Positions 42,254 through 51,032 of a stretch of 64,000 nt of DNA are shown in pieces; position 1 is the first letter of the stretch; the number at the start of each line of letters is the position of its first letter. This DNA is from Paenibacillus contaminans (GTDB lineage Bacteria; Bacillota; Bacilli; Paenibacillales; NBRC-103111), in NCBI RefSeq assembly GCF_003285015.1, contig NZ_QMFB01000016.1, forward strand, positions 1 through 64,000, read 5' to 3'. The position numbers and the translations under genes were made by a program. Below the pieces are notes generated by a model. It did not search any database. It was not told where the DNA came from and saw only the letters and a program-made list of their open reading frames with translations.

Positions 42254-43602
42254 GGCATCTCCAACTCTTTACCATATTGTTGGGCCAGCAGGATAAGCCG
42301 GCTCTTGTCATTTTCCGTTCCTTGCAATGCCGCTTCGGCAAGCAGCCTGTCCAGCATTTGCGCCGTCCATGGCCCAGCCTCTCTTCCAAGCGCGTCGGCA
42401 ATCTCGGCTCCCGTAACGGCGAGCTCCGTCCGGTCCCAAAGGGCGATTTCCTCAAGCCATTGGGCGCCGGAATCCGAAAGCCGCACATAGAGCCGCGCAT
42501 ACGGCCCGCGAAACGTGACTAATAACGCATTTATCGCAAGCCAATCCTGCGCGTTGCTTTTGCCGTATCGGAGCGCCTGCTTCTTGAAAAACATGTTCAG
42601 TTTTTCATCAGACAGCTCGCTCGTTCCGGCAATGCTGTTTATTTCGCGATCGATTACCTGCTTGAATTCGAGCAGCTTGACGATACGATCCGATTTTCTG
42701 CGCGGAAAAACGAGCGCCATCATCCCTTGAGCCGCTTCCTCCGGACTTAGCTGCACCGCCGCAAAAAGAAAAGCCCAACGCATGACATCGCCCGATAGCT
42801 CCGTCCATCGATGCAAGCGTTCGGGAAGCTCCTCCCGCTCCTTTACGGATGAAGCCGTTTGTTGAGACGGCGGATCCGGATGTTCGGACGCTGCCAAGGC
42901 TATTCGCTCCGCAAATGCGCCGAGCGGAATCTTCGTATGCCGCAGCAATCCGCTGCGCGCAAGAAGCCGGAGCGCCCGCAGCGGGTCCGTTCCGGCTATC
43001 ATCTTCGTAAGCTCGGCTTCCACTCTTTCCATCGCAATATGTCGCAGCAAAGGAGCCTTATCGAGCAGTGCAAGCCATGTGCCCTCTTCGATGGAGAACA
43101 TGTAATTGGAAGCAAAACGAAGACACCGCAGCATGCGCAGCGCATCTTCCTCGAATCGCTCATGCGCATCGCCTACGCAGCGGATCACCTTGCGTTCGAT
43201 ATCCGTTCGGCCGCCGTAAGGATCGATCAGCCGGCCGCTTCGTTCCATAGCGATCGCGTTGATCGTAAAATCCCGGCGCTGCAAATCTTCGCGCAATTCC
43301 GGAACAAACGTTACGGATGCGGGTCTCCGGTGATCCTCATATTTCGATTCCGTGCGGAACGTGGTCACTTCGACCGGCGTCCCCTGAATGACGACCGTAA
43401 CGGTACCGTGCTGCAGCCCGGTAGGCAGCGTACGCGCGAAGGAGGCGATTACCTGCTCCGGCAGTGCGGAGGTGGTGACATCATAGTCTTTGACGCTTCG
43501 ATTCATCAGCTTGTCGCGGACGCAGCCGCCGACCAAATAAGCCGAATGGCCTTCGGCTTCGAGCCGGGCGATAACCGCATGAGCAACTTCTTCTTGATCC
43601 AA
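42250..43602 (-). CDS. cca: CCA tRNA nucleotidyltransferase
   Basis: A 450-residue class II nucleotidyltransferase that adds or repairs the CCA end of tRNA. The catalytic head reads YLVGGCVRDKLMNRSVKDYDV with the two aspartates of motif A, followed by RRDFTINAIAM and GDAHERFEEDALRMLRCLRF. The start is judged to be TTG at 43602 because AAGGAGG lies eight bases upstream; the longer TTG start at 43656 has no ribosome site. It forms an overlapping pair with birA. Length is slightly above the usual 400-420 residues. Confidence 0.93.
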   Translation of the reverse strand: MDQEEVAHAVIARLEAEGHSAYLVGGCVRDKLMNRSVKDYDVTTSALPEQVIASFARTLPTGLQHGTVTVVIQGTPVEVTTFRTESKYEDHRRPASVTFVPELREDLQRRDFTINAIAMERSGRLIDPYGGRTDIERKVIRCVGDAHERFEEDALRMLRCLRFASNYMFSIEEGTWLALLDKAPLLRHIAMERVEAELTKMIAGTDPLRALRLLARSGLLRHTKIPLGAFAERIALAASEHPDPPSQQTASSVKEREELPERLHRWTELSGDVMRWAFLFAAVQLSPEEAAQGMMALVFPRRKSDRIVKLLEFKQVIDREINSIAGTSELSDEKLNMFFKKQALRYGKSNAQDWLAINALLVTFRGPYARLYVRLSDSGAQWLEEIALWDRTELAVTGAEIADALGREAGPWTAQMLDRLLAEAALQGTENDKSRLILLAQQYGKELEMP

Positions 43603-43663
43603 GGCTGCGTCCTCCTTTTCTATCGACAGGGCTGTTACTTGCTTAATGATACGCAAATTGTTA

Positions 43664-44845
43664 TCAGCTTTCTTGGCAGATCATTTTATCGAATGTCCGA
43701 TTTCGTTCTGGGATTTCCCTGCCGAGAATCCGGTAATAGATGTTCTCATATTGCATCGTGATCAGATCGTTGCAGAACGTGAATCTTGCTCTATCCAGGC
43801 AAGCCTGCCTCATTCTGCTGTACAGCGATTCGTCCTGAAGCAGCCTCAGCACATGACCGGCCATGGCATTCGTGTCCCCGATCGGGGCCAAATAGCCGGT
43901 TTCGCCGTTCGTTATGAGCTCGGGAATCCCGCCCGCTTCAGAGCCAACCGTCGGCACGCCGCATGCCATCGCCTCGAGGGCTACAAGACCGAAGCTTTCC
44001 TTCTCGGAAGGCAGCAGCATCACGTCGGCGAGCGAAATAATTTGTGCCACATCGTCCTGCTTGCCGCAGAACGTGACGCGATCGGATAACCCAAGCTCCT
44101 TCACGGCCGAGCAGACGCGCGACAGCTCCGGCCCCTCGCCGACAAACAAGAGACGGGTAGGCACCTGTTCATTCACCTTGGCAAAAATATCGACGACATC
44201 CATTACCCGTTTAACCGGTCGGAAATTCGAGATATGAATCAATATTTTCTCGTCGGGCGAAGCAAACTCCTTCCGCAGCTCCGTTACCTCACGAGGATAA
44301 TATACGCGTTTATCGACGAAATTGTATACGAGATCGATGTCCCTGTCGATCGAAAGCGTCTCTCTCGTTTCTTGGATTAAATCGTCGGAGACGGCGGTAA
44401 CCGCATCGCTGCGGTTGATCGCATACCGGATTAAATCGCTGAGCGAGTGATCCTGCGCCAGCACCGTTATATCCGTGCCGTGCAGCGTAGTCATCACCTT
44501 CAAATGATCGCCGACCATCTGCTTGGCCAGCAAAGCGCATACCGCATGCGGAATGGCATAATGAACGTGGAGCAGGTCTAGCCCTTCCATCTGAGCTACT
44601 TGCGCCAGCTTGCTCGCCAGCGACAGATCGTAAGGCGGGTAGCGGAACACGTAATAATCGCTTACCTCTACCTCATGATAGTAAATGTTTTTATCGAACT
44701 TGCCGAGACGGAACGGGATGCTGTGGGTTATAAAATGAACCTCATGCCCTTTTTCGGCGAGCAGCTTGCCGAGTTCCGTGGCGACTACGCCCGAACCTCC
44801 CAACGTCGGATAACACGTAATGCCGATTTTCAACCGATCGTTCAA
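43664..44845 (-). CDS. bshA: Bacillithiol glycosyltransferase BshA
   Basis: A 393-residue GT4-family enzyme that joins GlcNAc from UDP-GlcNAc to L-malate, the first step of bacillithiol synthesis. Characteristic are GITCYPTLGGSGVVATELGK, LHVHYAIPHAVCALLAKQ and the LPSEKESFGLVALEAMACG nucleotide-sugar motif. TTG start with a GGGGGAAG ribosome site. It follows bshB1 on the same strand after 178 bp that contain a hairpin (GAGGACTGCAT with ATGCAATCCTC, 44937-44966) whose function is unclear. Confidence 0.95.
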   Translation of the reverse strand: MNDRLKIGITCYPTLGGSGVVATELGKLLAEKGHEVHFITHSIPFRLGKFDKNIYYHEVEVSDYYVFRYPPYDLSLASKLAQVAQMEGLDLLHVHYAIPHAVCALLAKQMVGDHLKVMTTLHGTDITVLAQDHSLSDLIRYAINRSDAVTAVSDDLIQETRETLSIDRDIDLVYNFVDKRVYYPREVTELRKEFASPDEKILIHISNFRPVKRVMDVVDIFAKVNEQVPTRLLFVGEGPELSRVCSAVKELGLSDRVTFCGKQDDVAQIISLADVMLLPSEKESFGLVALEAMACGVPTVGSEAGGIPELITNGETGYLAPIGDTNAMAGHVLRLLQDESLYSRMRQACLDRARFTFCNDLITMQYENIYYRILGREIPERNRTFDKMICQES

Positions 44846-45023
44846 GGCGCTCTTCCCCCTTCAGCCCCACCTTGTGAAGCTAAGCATAAATGCATGACCG
44901 GTATGTTGCGGGACCCGCTCACCGGCTGTAAATATAGAGGACTGCATACGATAGATGCAATCCTCCGAAGCCATTTCCACGAAATACCTTTTCAATTGAT
45001 TATTATCATTATGCCGAATAACG

Positions 45024-45716
45024 TTAAAATAGGTCGACAACATAAGGCAGCCTGGTCACAAATCCTTCCGCATAAGGAACCAGCTGCTTTTGGCCGAGCA
45101 CACGGTCGCGCGCTTCAACCCGCTCCAAATATCCTTGGTTAAGCGGCGTCGAAACGAAATCGTTGCTCTGTCCGGCAGGCTCGAACTGGGTTCGATAAGC
45201 GCGAAGCGAAGCCATTTTCTGCTCGTACTCCGCACTGACATCAACAAGCAAATCGGCCTCATGCAAATCGTTTATGAAATAAAATAAAGTTTTTTCAACG
45301 GTTACAGGCTCCGCTTGCGGTGCATATCTTCTCAGCTTCGCGTTAAATACGGCCTGCTGGACAAGCTGACTGCAAAGCACATGATCGGGATGGCGATCTT
45401 CCCAGTAAGGCGCAAATACGATTCGCGGCCGCCACTTTCTAATCTCCAACGTAATCGCTTCGATCTGCTCCGCGCAAACGAACAGGCCGCGATCCGGCAG
45501 TCCGAGATTCGTGCGAGCCGCAAGACCCATAATCCGAGAGGCTTCCTCCGCCTCTTGCTTACGGGTTTCTACGTTGCCGTTCGAAGACATTTCCGCGTAT
45601 GTCAAGTCGCATATGCCGACTTTATATCCCGCATTCGTATGCTTGACAATGGTCGCTCCCATGCCGATTTCCGCATCGTCAGGATGCGCGCCGAATATTA
45701 ACATATCAAGCGTCAT
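45024..45716 (-). CDS. bshB1: N-acetylglucosaminyl malate deacetylase BshB1
   Basis: A 230-residue zinc deacetylase of the LmbE/PIG-L family, second bacillithiol enzyme. Zinc-binding AHPDDAEIG and the later EDRHPDHVL give the metal and catalytic residues; LTYAEMSSNGNVETRKQEA is typical of BshB1. The ATG overlaps the mgsA stop (ATGA). Position between mgsA and bshA is the same as in Bacillus subtilis. BshC, the last enzyme, is not in the window. Confidence 0.95.
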   Translation of the reverse strand: MTLDMLIFGAHPDDAEIGMGATIVKHTNAGYKVGICDLTYAEMSSNGNVETRKQEAEEASRIMGLAARTNLGLPDRGLFVCAEQIEAITLEIRKWRPRIVFAPYWEDRHPDHVLCSQLVQQAVFNAKLRRYAPQAEPVTVEKTLFYFINDLHEADLLVDVSAEYEQKMASLRAYRTQFEPAGQSNDFVSTPLNQGYLERVEARDRVLGQKQLVPYAEGFVTRLPYVVDLF

Positions 45717-46141
45717 TCGAAATCACCCGGCTTATATTTATGGACAAGCTCGCGCCATGCGAAATCGCCTCTGTCGAGCGCCTTTACCAATATTTCGGCG
45801 GTTGCGATATTCGTCGCTACCGGTATGCCTTGTACGTCGCAAAGTCTAAGCAGCGCGATGATGTCCGGCTCGTGAGGCTGCGCCATAAGCGGATCTCTCA
45901 AAAAGATGAGCAAGTCCATCTCGTTCTGGGCGACAAGCGCCCCGATTTGCTGATCACCGCCGAGCGGTCCCGACATGAAGCGGTGAACGTCCAGCTTCGT
46001 TTGCTCCATTATTCTTTTGCCTGTAGTGCCCGTTGCATACAATTGATGACCTCTTGCAAAAACATGCTCATATGCGGTAACGAAATTGACCATCTCATCT
46101 TTTTTACGGTCATGTGCAATTAACGCAATGTTCAAACTCAT
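45713..46141 (-). CDS. mgsA: Methylglyoxal synthase
   Basis: A 142-residue enzyme converting dihydroxyacetone phosphate to methylglyoxal and phosphate. The phosphate-binding TGTTGKRI and the catalytic aspartate in MSGPLGGDQQIGA are clear, as is FLRDPLMAQPHEPDI. Coupled by overlap to bshB1. The neighbourhood is biologically sensible because bacillithiol takes part in methylglyoxal detoxification. Confidence 0.97.
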   Translation of the reverse strand: MSLNIALIAHDRKKDEMVNFVTAYEHVFARGHQLYATGTTGKRIMEQTKLDVHRFMSGPLGGDQQIGALVAQNEMDLLIFLRDPLMAQPHEPDIIALLRLCDVQGIPVATNIATAEILVKALDRGDFAWRELVHKYKPGDFE

Positions 46142-46217
46142 GCCAGTACTCCCTCTCTGATTATATCCGAGTTATCTAGCCTAGGCTTTCGAGCGGGCAT
46201 CCCGCCTGCCGTTATGA

Positions 46218-47024
46218 TTAGTCTTCCATGAAGTGTTCGAAGCCGTATACGAGTCCGGTATAACCCATTACTTTCTTGACCGCAATATTGACGCCCGGCA
46301 TATAACCTGCACGGTCATAGGAGTCATGGCGGATTTTGAGCGATTGCCCGAAGCCGCCGAAGATGACTTCCTGCTGCGCGAATACGCCCGGCAGCCGAAC
46401 GCTATGTATGCGGAATCCGTTATAATATCCACCGCGGCTGCCTTCGATCGTCTCTTCTTCCTTCGGATTTCCTTGACGCAGCTCCTGCCTGTTTTGCGAA
46501 ATGAGTTCGGCTGTCTTGATCGATGTGCCGGAAGGCGCATCCAGCTTCTGGTCGCCGTGATACTCGATGATTTCGACATGAGGCATATATTTAGCGGCTT
46601 GCGCTGCGAACTTCATCATGAGAATGGCGCCGATCGAGAAGTTCGGTGCGACCAATCCGCCGATTTCCTGCTCTTGGCACAACTTGTCCAGCTCGTTGAT
46701 CTGCTCAGGGGTCAGGCCTGTCGTCCCGACAACCGGACGAACCTTATGCTTGATCGCGATTACCGCGTTGCTCATTACGGTTTGCGGCGTCGTGAAATCG
46801 ACGATGACATCCGGCTTCGCTTCCGCCAGCGTCAGTTCCAAATCGGTCGTCACCAGCACGCCGCAATCCTCTTGACCGACGATACGCCCTGCATCCGCCC
46901 CTGCCGAAGACCGGTCGACAGCGGCGACCAGCTTCAGCTCAGGATCGTTCAAAACCATTTTTACAACTTCCTGCCCCATTCGGCCGCTTGCTCCAGCTAC
47001 TGCTACTTTAATCGGTTGACTCAT
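46218..47024 (-). CDS. dapB: 4-hydroxy-tetrahydrodipicolinate reductase
   Basis: A 268-residue enzyme of the lysine, diaminopimelate and dipicolinate route. The NAD(P) site is VAVAGASGRMGQEV, and the signature EIIEYHGDQKLDAPSGT contains the catalytic His and the Lys-Asp pair; the expected DFTTP and GTTGL segments are present. It leads a group with mgsA, bshB1 and bshA on the minus strand, as in Bacillus subtilis. A TPR gene lies 22 bp upstream. Confidence 0.97.
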   Translation of the reverse strand: MSQPIKVAVAGASGRMGQEVVKMVLNDPELKLVAAVDRSSAGADAGRIVGQEDCGVLVTTDLELTLAEAKPDVIVDFTTPQTVMSNAVIAIKHKVRPVVGTTGLTPEQINELDKLCQEQEIGGLVAPNFSIGAILMMKFAAQAAKYMPHVEIIEYHGDQKLDAPSGTSIKTAELISQNRQELRQGNPKEEETIEGSRGGYYNGFRIHSVRLPGVFAQQEVIFGGFGQSLKIRHDSYDRAGYMPGVNIAVKKVMGYTGLVYGFEHFMED

Positions 47025-47046
47025 CGTTCGACACCTTGCCCTTTCT

Positions 47047-47574
47047 TTACGTCGTATGCCGTAAGCGCATATTTGAGATAAACAATCTTTCGTATTCGGC
47101 GAGCAGTCTTAGTCCGCTCGCGTTGTCGGGCTCGAGATTGAGCGCTTCTTTGATCGCTTGGATAGCATCCGCATACTCGCCTAAGGCACCGTATGAGACG
47201 CCTTGTAACAGATAGGCGTTGAAAGAAAGCGGGTCAAGTCTAACCGCTTCCTTGAGCAGCGTTACCGCCATGAATAGCTGCTCGGAATCGCCGTCGAAGT
47301 ATTTCTCCGCCTGCTCGATCAATAATCTTGACTGAATATGCCGCAGATGAATGCCGTATGTTACGTTATCAGGCTCCAGCTCGCAAGCGCGGCGCGCATG
47401 CTCGACCGCCTTGTTTAACCGGTTGCTTCTTGCGAATGTCACCGAGAGCTTATAATGGTAACCGCCGTTATCCGGACTGCGCCGGATCGCTTGTTCGAAG
47501 CATGCGATCGCTCTCTCGAAATCGTTGACGAGTATCGCCTCATAGGCTTCTTGAATATACATTTCTCCGCTCAC
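47047..47574 (-). CDS. Tetratricopeptide repeat protein, function unknown
   Basis: A protein of about 175 residues made almost only of TPR motifs: AYEAILVNDFERAIACFEQA, then KLSVTFARSNRLNKAVEHAR and a third copy starting at LLQGVSYGALGEYADAI. No signal or membrane segment. The GTG at 47574 is taken as start because GGGGG lies about eight bases upstream; an ATG at 47583 abuts that G-run and one at 47562 is also possible. It is placed between ypjD and dapB, 22 bp before the latter. Role unknown. Confidence 0.82.
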   Translation of the reverse strand: MSGEMYIQEAYEAILVNDFERAIACFEQAIRRSPDNGGYHYKLSVTFARSNRLNKAVEHARRACELEPDNVTYGIHLRHIQSRLLIEQAEKYFDGDSEQLFMAVTLLKEAVRLDPLSFNAYLLQGVSYGALGEYADAIQAIKEALNLEPDNASGLRLLAEYERLFISNMRLRHTT

Positions 47575-47648
47575 TGTCCACATCCCCCATTACGATTTCG
47601 CCTCGAGAAACAAAGACGTTTATCAGGTGATGGTACAGCATATGTTCG

Positions 47649-47987
47649 TTATTGCGGATCGGAATCGACAGGAGTCCAGCGGGTCGCGTCGCGCGTGCGA
47701 AACTTCTCCATAACGCGGTCATGCGATTCGGTCAGATCTATGCCGAGCGAATTCGCGAAGCAAATGACGATAAACAAAATATCGCCCAGCTCCATTTCGA
47801 TGGAATTATCCGCTTCATCCTGCTTTTTCGGCTTCTCGCCGAACCGGTGATTGACCTCCCGGGCCAGCTCGCCGACTTCCTCCGACATGCGGGCAAGCAT
47901 GGAGAGCGGACTGAAATATCCTTCTTTATATTGCGATATGTAACGATCTACTTCCTGCTGCAGCTCATGCAATGTTTTATTCGACAT
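47649..47987 (-). CDS. ypjD: MazG-like nucleotide pyrophosphohydrolase (YpjD)
   Basis: A 112-residue all-alpha NTP pyrophosphohydrolase of the MazG/YpjD type. The metal-binding pattern ExxE is in MSEEVGELAREVNHRFG and the second acidic pair in IEMELGDILFIVICFAN. In Bacillus subtilis ypjD precedes dapB in the same order. It probably hydrolyses non-canonical nucleoside triphosphates; the physiological substrate is not known. Confidence 0.93.
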   Translation of the reverse strand: MSNKTLHELQQEVDRYISQYKEGYFSPLSMLARMSEEVGELAREVNHRFGEKPKKQDEADNSIEMELGDILFIVICFANSLGIDLTESHDRVMEKFRTRDATRWTPVDSDPQ

Positions 47988-48188
47988 CGGGTCCCCTTCC
48001 TTATATTCGATCGCGGGCCGTCTTGAGCCCGTCTTTAGTTGAATGGAGCGATTATTCCTTTTTTACATGTTAACCGAAAGCTTTATTTAAAACAAATGCT
48101 TTTCGCAAAAAAACGGGCATACTGTACGTTATCGGACAATTTTTCTACTATATATTCCCTTTTTTTTCGACAAGGAGGCATCAAAGCC

Positions 48189-49058
48189 ATGCTCCTGTTT
48201 AAGGAACGACTCAGACTCAAACAATTGGTGCCGATTTTTATCGGTACTGCCGTTTACGCATTCGGCCTCCATTACTTCGTCATTTCCAACGAACTGATGG
48301 AAGGCGGCATTACGGGCGTAGCGCTGCTGCTCAAGTATGCGTTCGATCTCCCCCCATCCTATACGACGCTGCTGTTGAACGTGCCGTTGTTTTTGATCGG
48401 CTGGCGTGCGCTCGGCAAAGGAGCGCTCGCTCTTTCCATATTCGGTACGGTTTCGCTCTCCTTTTTCCTCTGGGTCATGGAGCGGCTGATTCAACGCAAT
48501 TGGATCGAGCCTTTCACGACGCATCAGGATTTCTTCCTGGCGACTCTTTATGCAGGCGTTACGCTGGGCACCGGTCTCGGTATCGTTTTTCGGTATGGCG
48601 GGACTACGGGGGGCTCGGATATCATCGCCCGTTTGGCGAACAAATGGAAGGGATGGTCGATTGGCCAGGTCATTTTGGCGCTGGATGCGATCATTATCGG
48701 GGCTGCGATATTTTACATTCCCCGCGAAAAAATACTGTACACGATGGTCGCCGTCTTCGTCGCCTCCAAGATGATCGATTTCATTACCGAAGGCGCATAT
48801 GCGGCCAAAGCGTTCACCGTCGTTTCGGATCGGAGCGGCGAATTGGCGCAGCTGATCACGAATGAGATGGACCGCGGAGTCACGCTCCTGCAGGCCAAAG
48901 GCGCATATTCGCAGCAAAACAAGGAGGTCGTCTACTGCGTAGTAGCCAGGTCGGAAATGCGCCAAATTAAATCGCTCATCAAGGCTGTCGACCCAAAGGC
49001 GTTCATCATTATTAGCGATGTGCACGATGTGTTGGGCGAAGGATTTAAAGAGGGGTGA
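48189..49058 (+). CDS. ypjC: YitT-family membrane protein (YpjC)
   Basis: A 289-residue protein with five to six membrane segments (residues 10-175) of the YitT/DUF161 type and a C-terminal cytosolic DUF2179 domain (about 215-285; AFTVVSDRSGELAQLI, then YCVVARSEMRQIKSLI). FRYGGTTGGSDIIA is the family hallmark. Bacillus subtilis has the homologue ypjC at the same place between ypjD and ypjB. Function is unknown. AAGGAGG sits at good spacing; longer in-frame starts have no support. Confidence 0.9.
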   Translation: MLLFKERLRLKQLVPIFIGTAVYAFGLHYFVISNELMEGGITGVALLLKYAFDLPPSYTTLLLNVPLFLIGWRALGKGALALSIFGTVSLSFFLWVMERLIQRNWIEPFTTHQDFFLATLYAGVTLGTGLGIVFRYGGTTGGSDIIARLANKWKGWSIGQVILALDAIIIGAAIFYIPREKILYTMVAVFVASKMIDFITEGAYAAKAFTVVSDRSGELAQLITNEMDRGVTLLQAKGAYSQQNKEVVYCVVARSEMRQIKSLIKAVDPKAFIIISDVHDVLGEGFKEG

Positions 49059-49112
49059 GAAATAAGTCACCCCTCGCTTGGTATCGCTCCGCAGCTTTAT
49101 CCGCAAAGAAAT

Positions 49113-49284
49113 GAAAGTGGCCTAAGTCACACCCGGGCTAAGGGGTATCCGCCTCCACCTCCGTGAAAGTCGCTTCCTCTCAATTAGACACAAGGTCACG
49201 AAGCAACTTTCAAGTCGGCCGCCAGGTCTTTCCACCGCATACCCCCTATCCCTCCGCAGCACAATTGAATGTTTTGCCACTTTC
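49113..49284. repeat. 172-bp nested palindromic element
   Basis: Three nested arm pairs: GAAAGTGGC (49113-49121) with GCCACTTTC (49276-49284), GGGGTAT (49142-49148) with ATACCCC (49239-49245), and GAAAGTCGCTTC (49165-49176) with GAAGCAACTTTC (49200-49211, one G-T or mismatch). It is unrelated in detail to the other repeats of the window. Confidence 0.75.
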
Positions 49285-49295
49285 AAATAAATTAC

Positions 49296-49335
49296 AAAAA
49301 ACAGCCCCGATTCGCTCGGGGCTGTCTTATTTTAA
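49296..49335. terminator. Terminator for ypjB (probably bidirectional)
   Basis: ACAGCCCCGA pairs with TCGGGGCTGT, with a T-run of six on the minus strand and a T-rich tail on the plus strand. Confidence 0.88.
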
Positions 49336-49366
49336 TAGGGTGTGGCAGGAAGAATAAAACATTATG

Positions 49367-50230
49367 CTACAGCTTTTCCTTCTCGTTCCGCCCGACTTTG
49401 ACCAAACTGCGCTCGGCGTACATCCGCCAGCCCGCGAAGGCAAGAACCGGGATGATAATAACCGCCATCAGCATCGTCCACCAAGTCGGGTTGGCGTTCT
49501 GACCGAGCGGCAAATAAGCCGTATCTTCTTCGCGCTTATCGAAAATAAGATCCAGCGCCGATTGCAAATGCTCGGAGGCGTTCGCCAAGTTTTCGTAGGC
49601 TATCGCTTTAGCCGTTGATTGTGTTTTTATGAAGGACATCAATGAATCAAGCTTCTCGACATCCGAAGGATCCCGGCTTATAAACAGCGCCGGCCGAATG
49701 GTCGAATAATGCCTTTCATAGCGCACTACCGCCTGTCCCACCTGAGTCTCGTTTTTCTGCTGGACAGCCAGCTGCAAAACGCGAACGTCCTCTTTCATCA
49801 CCTTGTAATATTGATGCCACATCGGCTCGTTCGGATGTGTAAGCGCGTCGGCCACCAGCTTGATTTTGGCGGCGGCTATTAGCGTATCCTGTTGAGTCGC
49901 ATATACGCTGTTAAATGAGCGCTTCGCTTGTACGACGGATTGGGCCAGCGCATTCATCCCCTCCACCGACGTAATACCGCCGTATTTGATCGTCGGAATG
50001 AGCGCGCTGATTTCGTTCATTCTCTCCAATACGCCAACTACATTTCCTTCCGTCGTCAGCTTGTATATGTCATCGGCAGCTCGATTCAATTGTTCGATTT
50101 TATGCAAATCGTCAGCTCCGGCCATCACCGGCTTCTGTTTTTGCTCCTGCCGGATACAGCCTCCCATTACAGCAAGCATGAGGCAAAGAGCAAACAGAAC
50201 GAACATCCTCCGGTAACCATGAACAAACAT
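49367..50230 (-). CDS. ypjB: Sporulation protein YpjB (membrane lipoprotein)
   Basis: A 287-residue YpjB-family protein. The N-terminal hydrophobic segment ends in AVMGGC, a probable lipobox; a long helical external domain follows; a C-terminal membrane helix (about 252-272, WWTMLMAVIIIPVLAFAGW) precedes a basic tail. YpjB is linked to sporulation but has no known activity. The ATG at 50230 was chosen because AGGAGGGG is eight bases upstream; an ATG at 50236 directly abuts it. Start codon and ribosome site lie in one arm of a perfect 16-bp inverted repeat. Confidence 0.88.
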   Translation of the reverse strand: MFVHGYRRMFVLFALCLMLAVMGGCIRQEQKQKPVMAGADDLHKIEQLNRAADDIYKLTTEGNVVGVLERMNEISALIPTIKYGGITSVEGMNALAQSVVQAKRSFNSVYATQQDTLIAAAKIKLVADALTHPNEPMWHQYYKVMKEDVRVLQLAVQQKNETQVGQAVVRYERHYSTIRPALFISRDPSDVEKLDSLMSFIKTQSTAKAIAYENLANASEHLQSALDLIFDKREEDTAYLPLGQNANPTWWTMLMAVIIIPVLAFAGWRMYAERSLVKVGRNEKEKL

Positions 50231-50276
50231 GGACATCCCCTCCTCATCATTAAGATATGGGGGGATGTCCATGTTT
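50225..50276 (-). promoter_or_regulatory. Inverted repeat covering the ypjB ribosome site and start codon
   Basis: AAACATGGACATCCCC (50225-50240) and GGGGATGTCCATGTTT (50261-50276) are perfect inverted copies with a 20-nt spacer. In the ypjB mRNA the 3' arm contains the last G residues of the ribosome site and the start codon, so folding should hinder translation initiation. Confidence 0.75.
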
Positions 50277-50311
50277 AGACCGCTGCAGATTCTCGGGAAC
50301 GGCAATCTTTT

Positions 50312-50950
50312 CTATGTTTTTTTAACGGAAACGATCAAGAACACGAGCAAGCTTGCCGCGCTAAGCAAAATCGTAAACAGCTGGATGACGGGTAAATCGT
50401 CCAAAAGCACCTGCGGCAGCGCAGGAAATACATCGTACGTGTAATCGACAAAGTCGCTTGCAAACACCCAAAGAGCGGCTGCAGCAAGCCCTATTGGCCG
50501 AAGACGGAAGAAACGTGCGAAGAGCAGCGCTTCGGCAGCCATACCTAGATGCGAAATCGAAAGCATCCAATCCTGCCAGCTTCCCGGCGATCCTTGACTA
50601 TTCGCCGCAACAATGACGACGACCGCCCATATGCCGTACTTAAACGAGGCGACAACGCCGACCGATTCGATAATCGAACGCAATGCCGACGTTTTCAAGG
50701 CTGTTCGCGGACGATAACTGTCCACGAGCAAATAAACCAGTGCCATCGTAAAGAACAAGCTTCCCGTCGGACTGTCCGGAACCAGAATAACCATCCAAAG
50801 CGGCTTCGTCTCTACAGTTAATTTCAATTGCGCCCAATACCAAACATAACCGTAATACGTCCCGCCAAAATTGACGATGAACAATAACCAAAGCACCAAA
50901 CGAGAAGTCAGAAACGGTTTGCTCCAATAATGCGCAAGCGATGTCGGCAT
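50312..50950 (-). CDS. ypjA: DUF1405 membrane protein (YpjA)
   Basis: A 212-residue protein with about six hydrophobic segments, starting around WLLFIVNFGGTYYGYVWYW. It matches the YpjA/DUF1405 family in length, membrane layout and the DSPTGSLFF segment. It lies between qcrC and ypjB, as in Bacillus subtilis. Function unknown; a link to the bc-type complex next door has not been shown. A terminator at 50992 separates it from qcrC, so it may have its own promoter. Confidence 0.85.
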   Translation of the reverse strand: MPTSLAHYWSKPFLTSRLVLWLLFIVNFGGTYYGYVWYWAQLKLTVETKPLWMVILVPDSPTGSLFFTMALVYLLVDSYRPRTALKTSALRSIIESVGVVASFKYGIWAVVVIVAANSQGSPGSWQDWMLSISHLGMAAEALLFARFFRLRPIGLAAAALWVFASDFVDYTYDVFPALPQVLLDDLPVIQLFTILLSAASLLVFLIVSVKKT

Positions 50951-50991
50951 AATCGATTCCCCATCATGTGAATTTCCTGAATTTTAATGAA

Positions 50992-51022
50992 AAGCCTGAC
51001 CGCTCTTAGGAGGGTCAGGCTT
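50992..51022 (-). terminator. Terminator of the qcrABC operon
   Basis: AAGCCTGACC pairs with GGTCAGGCTT and is followed by TTCATT on the minus strand. Confidence 0.82.
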
Positions 51023-51032
51023 AGTCAGCAGC

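Larger units (their letters stand above)
49059..49366. other. Convergent intergenic region ypjC / ypjB with nested palindrome
   Basis: This 308-bp stretch holds a hairpin GAGGGGTGA/TCACCCCTC at the ypjC end (49050-49075, no T-run), a 172-bp nested palindrome (49113-49284) and a terminator (49296-49335). No coding potential. Confidence 0.7.

Noticed and set aside
44937..44966. Hairpin between bshB1 and bshA as a terminator
   Set aside because: The stem is good, but no T-run follows on the minus strand and the two genes act in one pathway; kept only as a structural note.
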